A stretch of 64,000 nucleotides of DNA, from assembly GCF_008711155.1 (NCBI RefSeq), contig NZ_VUYQ01000002.1, positions 124,001-188,000 on the forward strand. Direction: 5' to 3'. How positions within the stretch are numbered: position 1 is the stretch's first letter; each line of letters begins with the position of its first letter. A program made the translations under genes and the position numbers. Below the pieces are notes generated by a model, which had not been told where the DNA came from, made no database searches, and worked only from the letters and a program-made list of their open reading frames with translations. This document shows, piece by piece, positions 56,932 to 64,000 of this stretch. The stretch comes from Dechloromonas sp. CZR5. Its GTDB lineage: Bacteria > Pseudomonadota > Gammaproteobacteria > Burkholderiales > Rhodocyclaceae.

Positions 56932-58502
56932 TTCCGACGACACCACCCCCAGGCTCCTTCCCTCGCGCCAACAAGGCTCTCCCTTCAGCGTTCGGCACTC
57001 GCGTCAAAATCGTTCCTGCCGCAACTATTCCACCTGAATCAATCAAGTGGATTTGGCGTCACTGGATAGCAGCAGGAAAATTTCACATGCTCGCTGGCCA
57101 AGCAGGCGCGGGAAAAACAGGGACTGCAGTCAATATAGCATCCACAATTTCACGAGGGGACTCCGGAGGGCAATGGCCTGATGGCACCGCTGCACCATCA
57201 GGAAACGTGGTGTTCTGGACATGCGAAGATGGAGTCGCTGACACGATCATTCCACGCTTTATCGCCGCTGGTGCAAACATGAGTCGCCTCTTCGTTCTCA
57301 CTGGAACGGAAGAAAATGGTCGCCAGCGCGCATTCAACCCCGCGAAGGATCTCGAACGTCTCATGCAGCGTGTCTTGGAGATCGGCAATGTCAGCCTGAT
57401 CATCATTGACCCGATCCTTCAGGTTGTCAGTGGGGACTCCCATAAAAATGCAGAGGTTCGGCGTGCGCTTGAACCTTTGGTAGCATTTTCCGAAGAGCAC
57501 GGCATTGCAATTCTTGGGATTACGCATGTCAACAAGCGCTCCAAAGGCAAGGATCTTCTCGATAGAATCACCGGCAGCCTTGCCTACACCGCCATGTCGC
57601 GGATTGTCATCTTGGCTGTAAAAGGCACCAACACGGAAGGTAATGATGCTCGTAATAGCAGTGTTCTGGTTCGAGCAAAAAGCAACCTAGGTCCTATTGA
57701 AGGTGGATTTACTTACCAAGTAGAACCCTATCAATTCGAATCCTACGGCGAACAGTTCGAAACCTCGGTCTTGGTCTGGAATCCGATTCAGCTAGAAGGC
57801 GCACCAGAAGCAATCTTGCGTGACGTTGAGCGTAACGGTGGCGATTACATCGAAAGCACCAATGCATTGGCGGCAGCACGCAGCTTTCTGGAAAACCTAT
57901 TGGCAAAGGGAGGCCTTCCCTATCCCAGTATCGTGGACGTTGCCAGTCGTCAAAATCCAGCTATTTCCGTAGCCTCCTTGAAACGAGCCAAGACTGAGCT
58001 TGGACTCTTCACCTTCAAAAAACCCGCCAAGCCCCCTTACCAAGCCTGTCACTACTGGTATCTCTCTAACGTACTGGACGATCAGGATCCGTCGCTTCTG
58101 AAATGCATGCAGAACTCCCCTATGGAAGTAAGGTCGTTTTTTGATCCGCCAATCACTCCTACGCTGAATGGCAATTTTTGGGGTGGCTCAGTGCCAATTA
58201 GTCAATCACCCGTATTTACCGCTCCACATGCTCCATATGCATCAGTTGAACCACATGAACCAGTTGCACCACGAGACAACGAACTCTACTTGGTGAACGC
58301 ACTCGAATTGGCAGTGAAAGAAGCGCAACGCGCGTTTTCATCTCGAAAGCAGGATGCTGACGTTCCCATGGAGGATCTTATCTTTGAGATCGAGGAGGAC
58401 GTCACTGAGAATTTGCTTGATGACGCGACATTGCTCGCCGAACTCCGTCGTCGGCTCCGTGCGCAACAATGGTGGGCGCTCTTGCCCCCATTGATCCGCT
58501 GA
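56928..58502 (+). CDS. RepA-like AAA ATPase/helicase
   Basis: 524 residues. Walker A GQAGAGKT (57-64), Walker B SLIIIDPI and a sensor segment LGITHVNK place it in the RepA/AAA_25 helicase group of plasmids and satellites. The second half is less conserved and likely handles DNA or partner binding. It should unwind DNA at an element-borne origin. Confidence 0.85.
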   Translation: MIPTTPPPGSFPRANKALPSAFGTRVKIVPAATIPPESIKWIWRHWIAAGKFHMLAGQAGAGKTGTAVNIASTISRGDSGGQWPDGTAAPSGNVVFWTCEDGVADTIIPRFIAAGANMSRLFVLTGTEENGRQRAFNPAKDLERLMQRVLEIGNVSLIIIDPILQVVSGDSHKNAEVRRALEPLVAFSEEHGIAILGITHVNKRSKGKDLLDRITGSLAYTAMSRIVILAVKGTNTEGNDARNSSVLVRAKSNLGPIEGGFTYQVEPYQFESYGEQFETSVLVWNPIQLEGAPEAILRDVERNGGDYIESTNALAAARSFLENLLAKGGLPYPSIVDVASRQNPAISVASLKRAKTELGLFTFKKPAKPPYQACHYWYLSNVLDDQDPSLLKCMQNSPMEVRSFFDPPITPTLNGNFWGGSVPISQSPVFTAPHAPYASVEPHEPVAPRDNELYLVNALELAVKEAQRAFSSRKQDADVPMEDLIFEIEEDVTENLLDDATLLAELRRRLRAQQWWALLPPLIR

Positions 58503-58516
58503 GCTGCACGTCAAAG

Positions 58517-58550
58517 GGAGCTCACGCTGATGAGCTCCTGATTTCCTTTG
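58517..58550 (+). terminator. Hairpin after the ATPase gene
   Basis: Stem GGAGCTCA / TGAGCTCC with a 6-nt loop and a weak U-rich tail. Confidence 0.5.
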
Positions 58551-58690
58551 TATTTTCTTACCGCAAACACCGATAACTATGAGGTGTAACTCGGCATAAA
58601 AACCATCGGCACAACGGGAAGATCGATCTCGGCCATCGATTGCTTCTCGCTTGTTTCGAGCACCTCTTATTTAGGCGCGCATTTCTTATT

Positions 58691-58704
58691 AGATTAATTA
58701 ATCT
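58691..58704. repeat. AT-rich palindrome upstream of the Rep-like gene
   Basis: AGATTAATTAATCT, perfect, in a very AT-rich leader just before the start at 58726. It could be an operator or part of an origin. Confidence 0.6.
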
Positions 58705-58725
58705 ATACTTATTTATATATTTACC

Positions 58726-60012
58726 ATGACTATCGAAAATCAACCAATCCCTACTTCTTATGGAACGACCAATCCCATCCTGAGTGCTATCGACACTCAT
58801 AACATGGAGCCATTGCAAACCATATCGAAGCTGTCTAGCCCATCTGCCCATCGATCATACCGAGAACCACTCTGGGATATTTTTGAATTTGTACGTCAGG
58901 TTTTGAGCAAGGAAGCACCTGGCTTTCGAATCTTCGTGAAGAAGAACGGTGACAAGCGTATTGAAGCGTTAGCCTTGGGTGAGCGGTTCTATCGCCTGAT
59001 GAACAACTTCATGGCTCGCATTCCCGAAAGCACTGACCCAGCAGGATTTGTCGGTCTGTTCCGTGATTGTTGTATCGAGTTGAAGCTGTACTACAACCCG
59101 TTTGGTAAAGCCGGTGACTATCACCGTCCTGGCGCAGATGGGAAGGACATGAATGGTGCTGAACTATTCAATGACTTACTGGAGCTGATCCGTAAGCGTG
59201 CTCAGCACGATAAGCGTTGCAAGAACTACCTGAACTTTGCCGAAGACTACGATCTCGATGAACTGAGGAACGTGGTGGCGTACTTCGATGATCTGTTCGT
59301 CGATTACTCGAAGATACTGGTGGTTCGGGTCGATCTTGGTTATCAGGCCTGTGAAGCAGACAAGATCAGCTTTGAGCGTGCGCATCGCGACATTCAGCGT
59401 TTTATCAACTACCGGCAGTGGCATACCTGCTTCAAGCACTGCATCGGCTATGTGATTGGCCGTGAACGGGGTACTAGCTCAAACACGGAGAACGGTGGCA
59501 ATGGACGTGGCTATCACTTCCACTGCTTCATGCTGTTCAATGGGCAAAAGGAGAAGAATGACGTCGAACTGGCCAAGCAAATTATCGACTACTGGCAAAC
59601 ACGGATCGTCAATTCCCGTCGTACGCCGGCAGATGCGCGGACACAAACTTGGTTCTGCAATTGCAACTTAGGGCACTATCGGCACAACGGAATCGGCATG
59701 GTTCAGCACTCGGATGAGTTGAAGCGCTGGCACATGATTTCTGCGCTGATCTACCTGACGAAGCGTTCTCAGTCCTTAGGTGACGATGTTCCGCCAGGAA
59801 CGAGAGCGCTCACGAAGGGGCAGCATAAGCCTCGTGCTTTGGAAACGCGAGGACGCCCACGTCAATACATGATTCAGGGGAAAAAGGTTTCCATCCAACG
59901 AAGAGATCATTCATCTGGTGATTTTTTACAGGCTGGCACGATGCTTTTGACGAGCACACTACCTTTCACTTCAGGAGAGCCGCCACGGATACTGCCCTCA
60001 TGCCTTTCTTAG
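58726..60012 (+). CDS. Inovirus Gp2/YfjJ-like replication protein
   Basis: 428 residues. The segment FINYRQWHTCFKHCIGYVIG and the GYHFHCFMLF stretch (an H-U-H-type metal site), then SALIYLTKRSQ with a possible catalytic Tyr, resemble the YagK/YfjJ C-terminal family found in inoviruses and P4-like satellites. It may start rolling-circle-type replication. The nuclease role is inferred. Confidence 0.78.
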   Translation: MTIENQPIPTSYGTTNPILSAIDTHNMEPLQTISKLSSPSAHRSYREPLWDIFEFVRQVLSKEAPGFRIFVKKNGDKRIEALALGERFYRLMNNFMARIPESTDPAGFVGLFRDCCIELKLYYNPFGKAGDYHRPGADGKDMNGAELFNDLLELIRKRAQHDKRCKNYLNFAEDYDLDELRNVVAYFDDLFVDYSKILVVRVDLGYQACEADKISFERAHRDIQRFINYRQWHTCFKHCIGYVIGRERGTSSNTENGGNGRGYHFHCFMLFNGQKEKNDVELAKQIIDYWQTRIVNSRRTPADARTQTWFCNCNLGHYRHNGIGMVQHSDELKRWHMISALIYLTKRSQSLGDDVPPGTRALTKGQHKPRALETRGRPRQYMIQGKKVSIQRRDHSSGDFLQAGTMLLTSTLPFTSGEPPRILPSCLS

Positions 60013-60202
60013 AAGGCCGGATATCGGCCAAAGCGGCCGTAGAGGGTGACTCGCTGCTACGTCCGCAATACGGCGGACTACGGCCCCTGGCAGTGCAGAG
60101 TTACCGAACTGCAGGTATGAGCCCCATCAAGCAGGCACTCGGATATCTAAAGAAATCGGGGAGATCACTTTGATATTTAACCCTGCGCGATAAATGACTG
60201 GA
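60013..60202. other. Gap between convergent Rep-like and TIR genes
   Basis: 190 bp, with small GGCCG / CGGCC repeats near 60015. No gene seen. Confidence 0.4.
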
Positions 60203-61504
60203 TCAGCTTTTCAGCATCCCAATCAGCAACTCAGCGATCTGTTCCGGAGATTTCTCGGCGAGGGATACGTAGCCGATGGTTGGTGCTAGCCCATCGATAT
60301 CCACGTCTTCAACTTTCACCGGCAAAATGTAGGCGTTACCGCGCTCTTGGAGCGCTCGCGCCGTAGCACTCTTGCGCTCATGTGTGGTCCACATCCGATC
60401 GGCGTATTCCTGTGAAAGGAACATGACGCAGTACCGGGACTCTTTGCGGTAAATGCGGTCGAACGTCGCTACAAGATCTTTGCCCCAAAGCTGCTCAGGA
60501 TAGAAGTTGTCGTAGAAGACACTGAAGCCATGCTGCTTAAGAATCGTGGCGATCGTTTCAGCCAAAGTACGCTCGGGGCCAGCAAACGAAAATGCTACGT
60601 CGTATTTGAATCCGGTCATTGATGAAGTGGTAATCACTGGATTGGGGGCCGCAGCGACGCCTTTTGGCGTGGCTGCTCGGGGTGCAGCTATCTGCTTTGC
60701 GGGAAGAAAGGTCATTCCCCACGGTTTCAGGATTGCCTGTGCCTCCAGCAGTCCCTTGATGCCCGCAGCAAAGTGGGTGGCATGGGCATCGAACCATCGG
60801 TGAGCAAGTTCGGCGTTAGATCCAAAGAAATCATCCCCCCGCTTCTCGAACGGTGTGAAACGCCACCAGCAGCCTTCGAAGTCGTACTCCGGGCAGTCGT
60901 CAAACCATTTGAACCCGCCGAGGAAATCGATGATCGACTGAAATTCATCGGAGAGTGGCATATGCTTGGCGCGGTAATGGGTTGTCCATCCCTTGTCACT
61001 ACCGCCTTCGATCCAGGTAAAGACGAAGCGGAAGAACTCATCCTCACTTTCCTTCATCTTTTCAGTTTTAGGCGAGGTATGCCCGTCGCCACAGCAATAG
61101 AGATTCGGGCGAGCACGTCGAGTGGCTGGCTTGCCGTAGAAAAATCCCCAGCCCTCGGGCTGCTCAACGCATAGGCCGCAGTTCTCTAGGTGCGAAACAG
61201 CATTCTGGAAAATCGGAAAAGACTTGCCGATGTCGGCGCTTAATCCTTTGAGATCAAACCCCTCGGGTACCTGTCGGCAGAAACATTCGCTGCCGTGGAA
61301 GGCACAGTCCGAACGGTTGAAGCCCAGTAATGAAAGGAAATCAGTCGTCTGGAAGCCGGCCGTCGAATAGCTATTTGGCCGAGCATGCAGCGTGTCGGCA
61401 AAATCATCTTTACCGTTCTGTAGTCGGACCAAGATGTAGTTGATGCCGTCCCCAGCATGGTTACCGATTACCGTAGTTTTGAGTGCCGAATGGAGGTTTG
61501 TCAT
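60203..61504 (-). CDS. TIR-domain protein, probable anti-phage effector
   Basis: 433 residues. The C-terminal 134 form a TIR domain: KYDVAFSFAGPERTLAETIA, GFSVFYDNF, YCVMFLSQEYADRMW and the likely NADase Glu376 in TTHERKS. The N-terminal 290 residues are a Cys-rich domain with paired cysteines (CFC, CGLC, CCG) that I do not recognise and that may sense infection. Bacterial TIR effectors deplete NAD+ on activation. It lies 10 bp after a transglutaminase-like gene, so the two are one operon on the island. Confidence 0.82.
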   Translation of the reverse strand: MTNLHSALKTTVIGNHAGDGINYILVRLQNGKDDFADTLHARPNSYSTAGFQTTDFLSLLGFNRSDCAFHGSECFCRQVPEGFDLKGLSADIGKSFPIFQNAVSHLENCGLCVEQPEGWGFFYGKPATRRARPNLYCCGDGHTSPKTEKMKESEDEFFRFVFTWIEGGSDKGWTTHYRAKHMPLSDEFQSIIDFLGGFKWFDDCPEYDFEGCWWRFTPFEKRGDDFFGSNAELAHRWFDAHATHFAAGIKGLLEAQAILKPWGMTFLPAKQIAAPRAATPKGVAAAPNPVITTSSMTGFKYDVAFSFAGPERTLAETIATILKQHGFSVFYDNFYPEQLWGKDLVATFDRIYRKESRYCVMFLSQEYADRMWTTHERKSATARALQERGNAYILPVKVEDVDIDGLAPTIGYVSLAEKSPEQIAELLIGMLKS

Positions 61505-61514
61505 CGTTCCACGC

Positions 61515-62120
61515 TTACCCTACAACACGGGCCAAGTATTCGTAGGAGCATTGTGGTGGAGCATCGCGGAAATACTGATTCGCACCATCTGGCAGTTTCG
61601 AAAGTTCATGAATTCTCGCGTGCTCCCTATCCTTGTGGGCGACTATCCCGGCCAGCTCTTGGGATTCATTACGCATGCACCTAAGTTCCTGTTCCGCAGC
61701 AGCAGGGAGATCCGTCCAGTACGTATAGGCGCACTCGCCACGCTTAACTACATGGTCAATGATGATGAGATCTCCGGGGGGCTGGCTATCCGGATGTGAC
61801 GTCTTATGCAGCGAAATGTCGGTTTTCTTGCCGTGGTATTCCAGCCATGCGTGCGATGCAGCACCTTCCCACTGGCCATCGTTAATCCACCCGACTACGA
61901 CCTCGGTTTGGATTTCGTGCTTACGACGAAGATGTTCTTGCAGGAAGAACGCCAAGTTGTAGCACGCCTCTGTCATGGACATCCCCACAACTACGCGATC
62001 ATAGGTCGCCTGCGCTACGACAGCGATGGTTCGCTCGATCGGGGAGAGTGAATCAAGCCACACCGCATTCCTTACCTTTAGAGCTGCGATTTCAGCCCTC
62101 CGACGTGCAGCCTCGCCCAT
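61515..62120 (-). CDS. Transglutaminase-like cysteine protein, partner of TIR
   Basis: 201 residues. A Cys-His-Asp order typical of transglutaminase/papain-like folds is visible: Cys53 in MTEACYNLAFFLQEHL, His90 in ASHAWLEY and Asp101 in KKTDISL. The MGEAARRR start is seen in other small bacterial proteins. The role (protease, amidase or regulator) is not known. First gene of the pair with TIR; ATG at 62120. Confidence 0.65.
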   Translation of the reverse strand: MGEAARRRAEIAALKVRNAVWLDSLSPIERTIAVVAQATYDRVVVGMSMTEACYNLAFFLQEHLRRKHEIQTEVVVGWINDGQWEGAASHAWLEYHGKKTDISLHKTSHPDSQPPGDLIIIDHVVKRGECAYTYWTDLPAAAEQELRCMRNESQELAGIVAHKDREHARIHELSKLPDGANQYFRDAPPQCSYEYLARVVG

Positions 62121-63031
62121 CCAATAACCCCATAAACTATATGATCAGCATATTGTACTGAAGGAATCTTGGTGTTTAGCCTCAACGTTGGCTCTCATGC
62201 GCGAGCTATCCACTAAGAGGAAACATTCCATTTGGCACGATTAGCCGTGGTGGAACTCATGGCTATCGGCCACAACCTGCCTGTCGCCGAATCTCCGAAG
62301 ACGTCACTCAAAGGGCTGGTTGACTCCGAAACCTGCCAGGCAGCCTACGGAAGGGGCTCGGCCTTTGCCGCCGCTGGCTGATTGCTTACTGTCGGTCAGC
62401 AGTCTGGCGGTAAGCTGCCCTTGGGGGTATTTCCCGGCGACAGGCAGCTTTCTACTCCGGTGAGTACGTGCTCCCGACCCATAACGGTCGTTGTCCAGAT
62501 GAGTCGGGTCGGTCAGTAATTCGCCGCTTACCTGCCGTCCGGACTAAATAGTGTCTAGGAATCTACGACTGTCAGCAGTAGGGCAAGCAAAAAGCCCAAG
62601 CGTTTCAAGCTTGGGCTTCTGAAATCCTTGGCTTCGTAGCAATTGATCGAAGCAATGCGGCTGTCGCCGTTTGGGTACTACGCAATCATCTCAATTTGCG
62701 GCGGACTATCAGTCATGCTGCCTCCAGTCACTTTGTTTGCTTCGAGAACCTACTTACATCTCTTCGGTCTTCGATTCCAGATTACTCCTCCGCGGGCAAA
62801 TGTCTAGTCTTGCGCAACTACACCCCCAGGCGTTTAATAGTTAGTTGCCTAAACGGTTGCTGTGCTCCGACACCAGCAGAAAAGCCTAAGCCAGCAGTTC
62901 GGCCATTGCTGCCTGTGACGTTGGCTGGATTGAATGGCCGTTATTGCCAAGGTTGCCGTCGTTGATGGAATGCTTGATTACATCAAGGAGAATCACAGAT
63001 AACGGATAAATCGTACAGCTAACCAATGCCA
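62121..63031. other. Long gap without a supported gene
   Basis: 911 bp. A terminator-like hairpin lies at 62588-62618. Short frames (for example 62696-62965) lack ribosome sites and family features. No RNA gene recognised. It may hold the true right end of the satellite. Confidence 0.5.
62588..62618 (-). terminator. Terminator-like hairpin
   Basis: AAGCCCAAGC / GCTTGGGCTT with a 7-nt loop and A-run on the plus strand, oriented for minus transcripts from the cadR side. Confidence 0.65.
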
Positions 63032-63520
63032 TCAAACTTGGTTGCCTTGAATGCCCTTCGCCGAGTTGGGGTTTGCAGCATGCCGATGCGCTCCCTGAAC
63101 GTGGGATGCCGTCTTGCCGCTAGGCACAATCGCTTGAGACAACCCGTCAAGAATGCCACAGTGGGCAGCATCACGCGCCTCGCCACACCGCTCGCGCAGG
63201 CCTTTCAGTTGCCTCTCCAGTTCCTGGAGTTCTTGCATCCGTTGAGCAACATGTCCAATGTGCCGGTCAAGCAGTCGATTCACATCCGCGCAGTTCTCCT
63301 GTGGTGATTCCTTGAAGTGCTGCAAGACTCGAATTTCATCCAGCGTCATATCCAAACTGCGACAGCGCCGAATAAAAGATAGTCGCTGTACATGGGCATC
63401 TCCATAAATGCGGTAGTTGCCTTCGCTGCGGGCAGGTATTGGCAGCAGCCCATCGCGCTCGTAATAGCGGATCGTTTCCACATTCGTCCCGGTAAGGCGG
63501 GACAGTTCGCCGATTTTCAT
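63032..63520 (-). CDS. cadR: Cd(II)/Pb(II)-responsive MerR-family regulator
   Basis: 162 residues. MerR HTH MKIGELSRLTGTNVETIRYYERDGLLPIPARSEGNYR and metal cysteines in ENCADVNRLLD, LRERCG and AAHCGILDG; His-containing tail (HRHAAN) as in CadR. The start at 63520 is chosen over 63526 because of spacing from CAGGAG. It should activate a metal efflux promoter; the operator lies 256 bp away beyond a broken ynfA. Confidence 0.88.
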   Translation of the reverse strand: MKIGELSRLTGTNVETIRYYERDGLLPIPARSEGNYRIYGDAHVQRLSFIRRCRSLDMTLDEIRVLQHFKESPQENCADVNRLLDRHIGHVAQRMQELQELERQLKGLRERCGEARDAAHCGILDGLSQAIVPSGKTASHVQGAHRHAANPNSAKGIQGNQV

Positions 63521-63536
63521 CTTCATCTCCTGATGT

Positions 63537-63753
63537 TTATACGGACCGAGTCGGTTGGAGCATGATGATTGCCATACCGGCCAGCGTGAGCACACTGCCG
63601 ACAAGATCGCATCGAGTTGGGACAACGCCATCGATCTGCCATAGCCAGATCAGGGCAATCGCCACGTAGACAGCCGAGAATCTCGTCCTGCACCGTGATG
63701 GCGAACAATCCCTGAGCTTTGACGAACTCAAGCATCTCTTTCGCTTCGACCAT
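63537..63753 (-). pseudogene. ynfA (UPF0060) with internal deletion
   Basis: The N-terminal part in one frame (MLEFVKAQGLFAITVQDEILG) and the C-terminal part in another (AVYVAIALIWLWQIDGVVPT to MAIIMLQPTR) match the ends of YnfA. About 40 middle residues are missing and the frame shifts at the join. Lies between cadR and its operator. Confidence 0.75.
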
Positions 63754-63772
63754 TCTCTTTTATTGTAAGCCC

Positions 63773-63803
63773 TTGACTCTGTAGCCACTCAAGGGTTTCT
63801 AAT
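63773..63803 (+). promoter_or_regulatory. CadR/PbrR-type operator and promoter
   Basis: -35 TTGACT (63773-63778), dyad ACTCTGTAG-CCA-CTCAAGGGT (63776-63796) and -10 TCTAAT with a 19-bp spacer, the long spacing of MerR-family promoters. It points to the right, where only a 16-codon frame follows. Confidence 0.7.
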
Positions 63804-63937
63804 ACAGGTAGCTGAAAAAGTCATGAACCAGAAGCAATTCCTGACGCTAATCACTAGCAGCCAGTCGCACGCTCCACGTAACTGACCGTCTAAAACGATC
63901 ATGAAATTGCTGAGTTGAAAGTCTATTCTGATGAAGC

Positions 63938-64000
63938 TTCATCAATGGCCAGTTCGTGATGATCGGCATGGAAGTCAATGGCCGCCCGCTGATGCGCGCC
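63938..64000 (+). pseudogene. fpr: Ferredoxin-NADP reductase fragment, 5' end missing
   Basis: The last 21 codons of the window read FINGQFVMIGMEVNGRPLMR plus A, the FAD-binding start of Fpr. A TGA lies two codons before and no start is near, so the first 30 or so codons were lost. The gene probably continues past the window. This marks the junction between accessory DNA and backbone. Confidence 0.7.

Larger units (their letters stand above)
55497..62121. mobile_element. Satellite-like accessory island
   Basis: A block that is visibly AT-richer than its left flank. It carries an AlpA-like HTH, a RepA-like ATPase, an inovirus Gp2/YfjJ-like Rep and TIR plus transglutaminase-like genes. No integrase, capsid or transfer genes are seen. 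The set fits a phage satellite or a decayed plasmid-like element. The left border is the inverted repeat; the right border is not certain and may extend to about 63935. Confidence 0.6.

Noticed and set aside
62696..62965. An 89-codon frame in the long gap
   Set aside because: TTG start without a ribosome site, no family features, in a region of mixed remnants.

Overview
The window looks like chromosomal DNA of a denitrifying betaproteobacterium, most likely a Rhodocyclales member of the Dechloromonas/Azonexus type. The evidence is high-GC coding DNA, a lipoyl-bearing dihydrolipoamide dehydrogenase next to aceE/aceF, periplasmic nitrate reductase (napDAGHB), cytochrome cd1 nitrite reductase (nirS), ActP/DUF485 acetate uptake, and gene neighbours typical of that order. 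The assignment rests on recognising gene content, not on a database search.

Layout. 1-4.3 kb: the 3' part of the pyruvate dehydrogenase operon (aceE-aceF-lpdA). 4.5-8.1 kb: a D-2-hydroxyacid dehydrogenase, a hotdog thioesterase, PPK2, SixA and tRNA-Phe. 8.1-12.6 kb: a sensor kinase/regulator pair downstream of yjcH-actP. 12.8-14.9 kb: groESL with a CIRCE operator. 15.0-21.2 kb: a nitrite respiration block on the minus strand: diguanylate cyclase, nirS, an unusual Crp/Fnr regulator fused to two PilJ/NarX-like P-box modules, and a cytochrome c551. nirS and the cytochrome gene share the same double FNR-type promoter, with the two boxes 61 bp apart in both. 21.3-25.0 kb: dacB, an Fe-S protein, a YitT-like protein, a small membrane protein and a GNAT enzyme. 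25.1-26.9 kb: a cobalamin riboswitch, a terminator, a 55-residue peptide gene and a radical SAM/SPASM enzyme, which together form a B12-regulated RiPP-like locus. 26.9-32.3 kb: ubiD-ubiA, a hypothetical gene, glutathione peroxidase, an O-methyltransferase and an orphan CzcI-like protein.

32.3-41.5 kb is a patchwork: an AT-rich methyltransferase, a PtsN-like EIIA preceded by two tiny genes, GNAT plus a type III-like glutamine synthetase, a zinc ribbon gene behind a LexA-like box, an SDR/hydrolase/LysR cluster, and remnants of an Old Yellow Enzyme and an XRE regulator. 41.5-55.5 kb returns to backbone: rpoH with its own CIRCE element, napDAGHB, tatD, dadA, spoT, rpoZ, gmk and a hybrid histidine kinase.

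55.5-64.0 kb is an accessory region that is visibly AT-richer. It starts at a perfect 20-bp inverted repeat. It carries a satellite-like replication module (AlpA-like protein, RepA-like ATPase, inovirus Gp2/YfjJ-like Rep) and a two-gene cassette of a transglutaminase-like protein and a TIR-domain protein, a plausible anti-phage system. It ends with a CadR-type regulator, a deleted ynfA and a 5'-truncated ferredoxin-NADP reductase fragment that marks the junction back to backbone.

The strongest leads are the Crp-PilJ fusion with its tandem promoters, the riboswitch/peptide/radical-SAM locus, the TIR plus transglutaminase-like pair, and the link between HrcA/CIRCE and rpoH.
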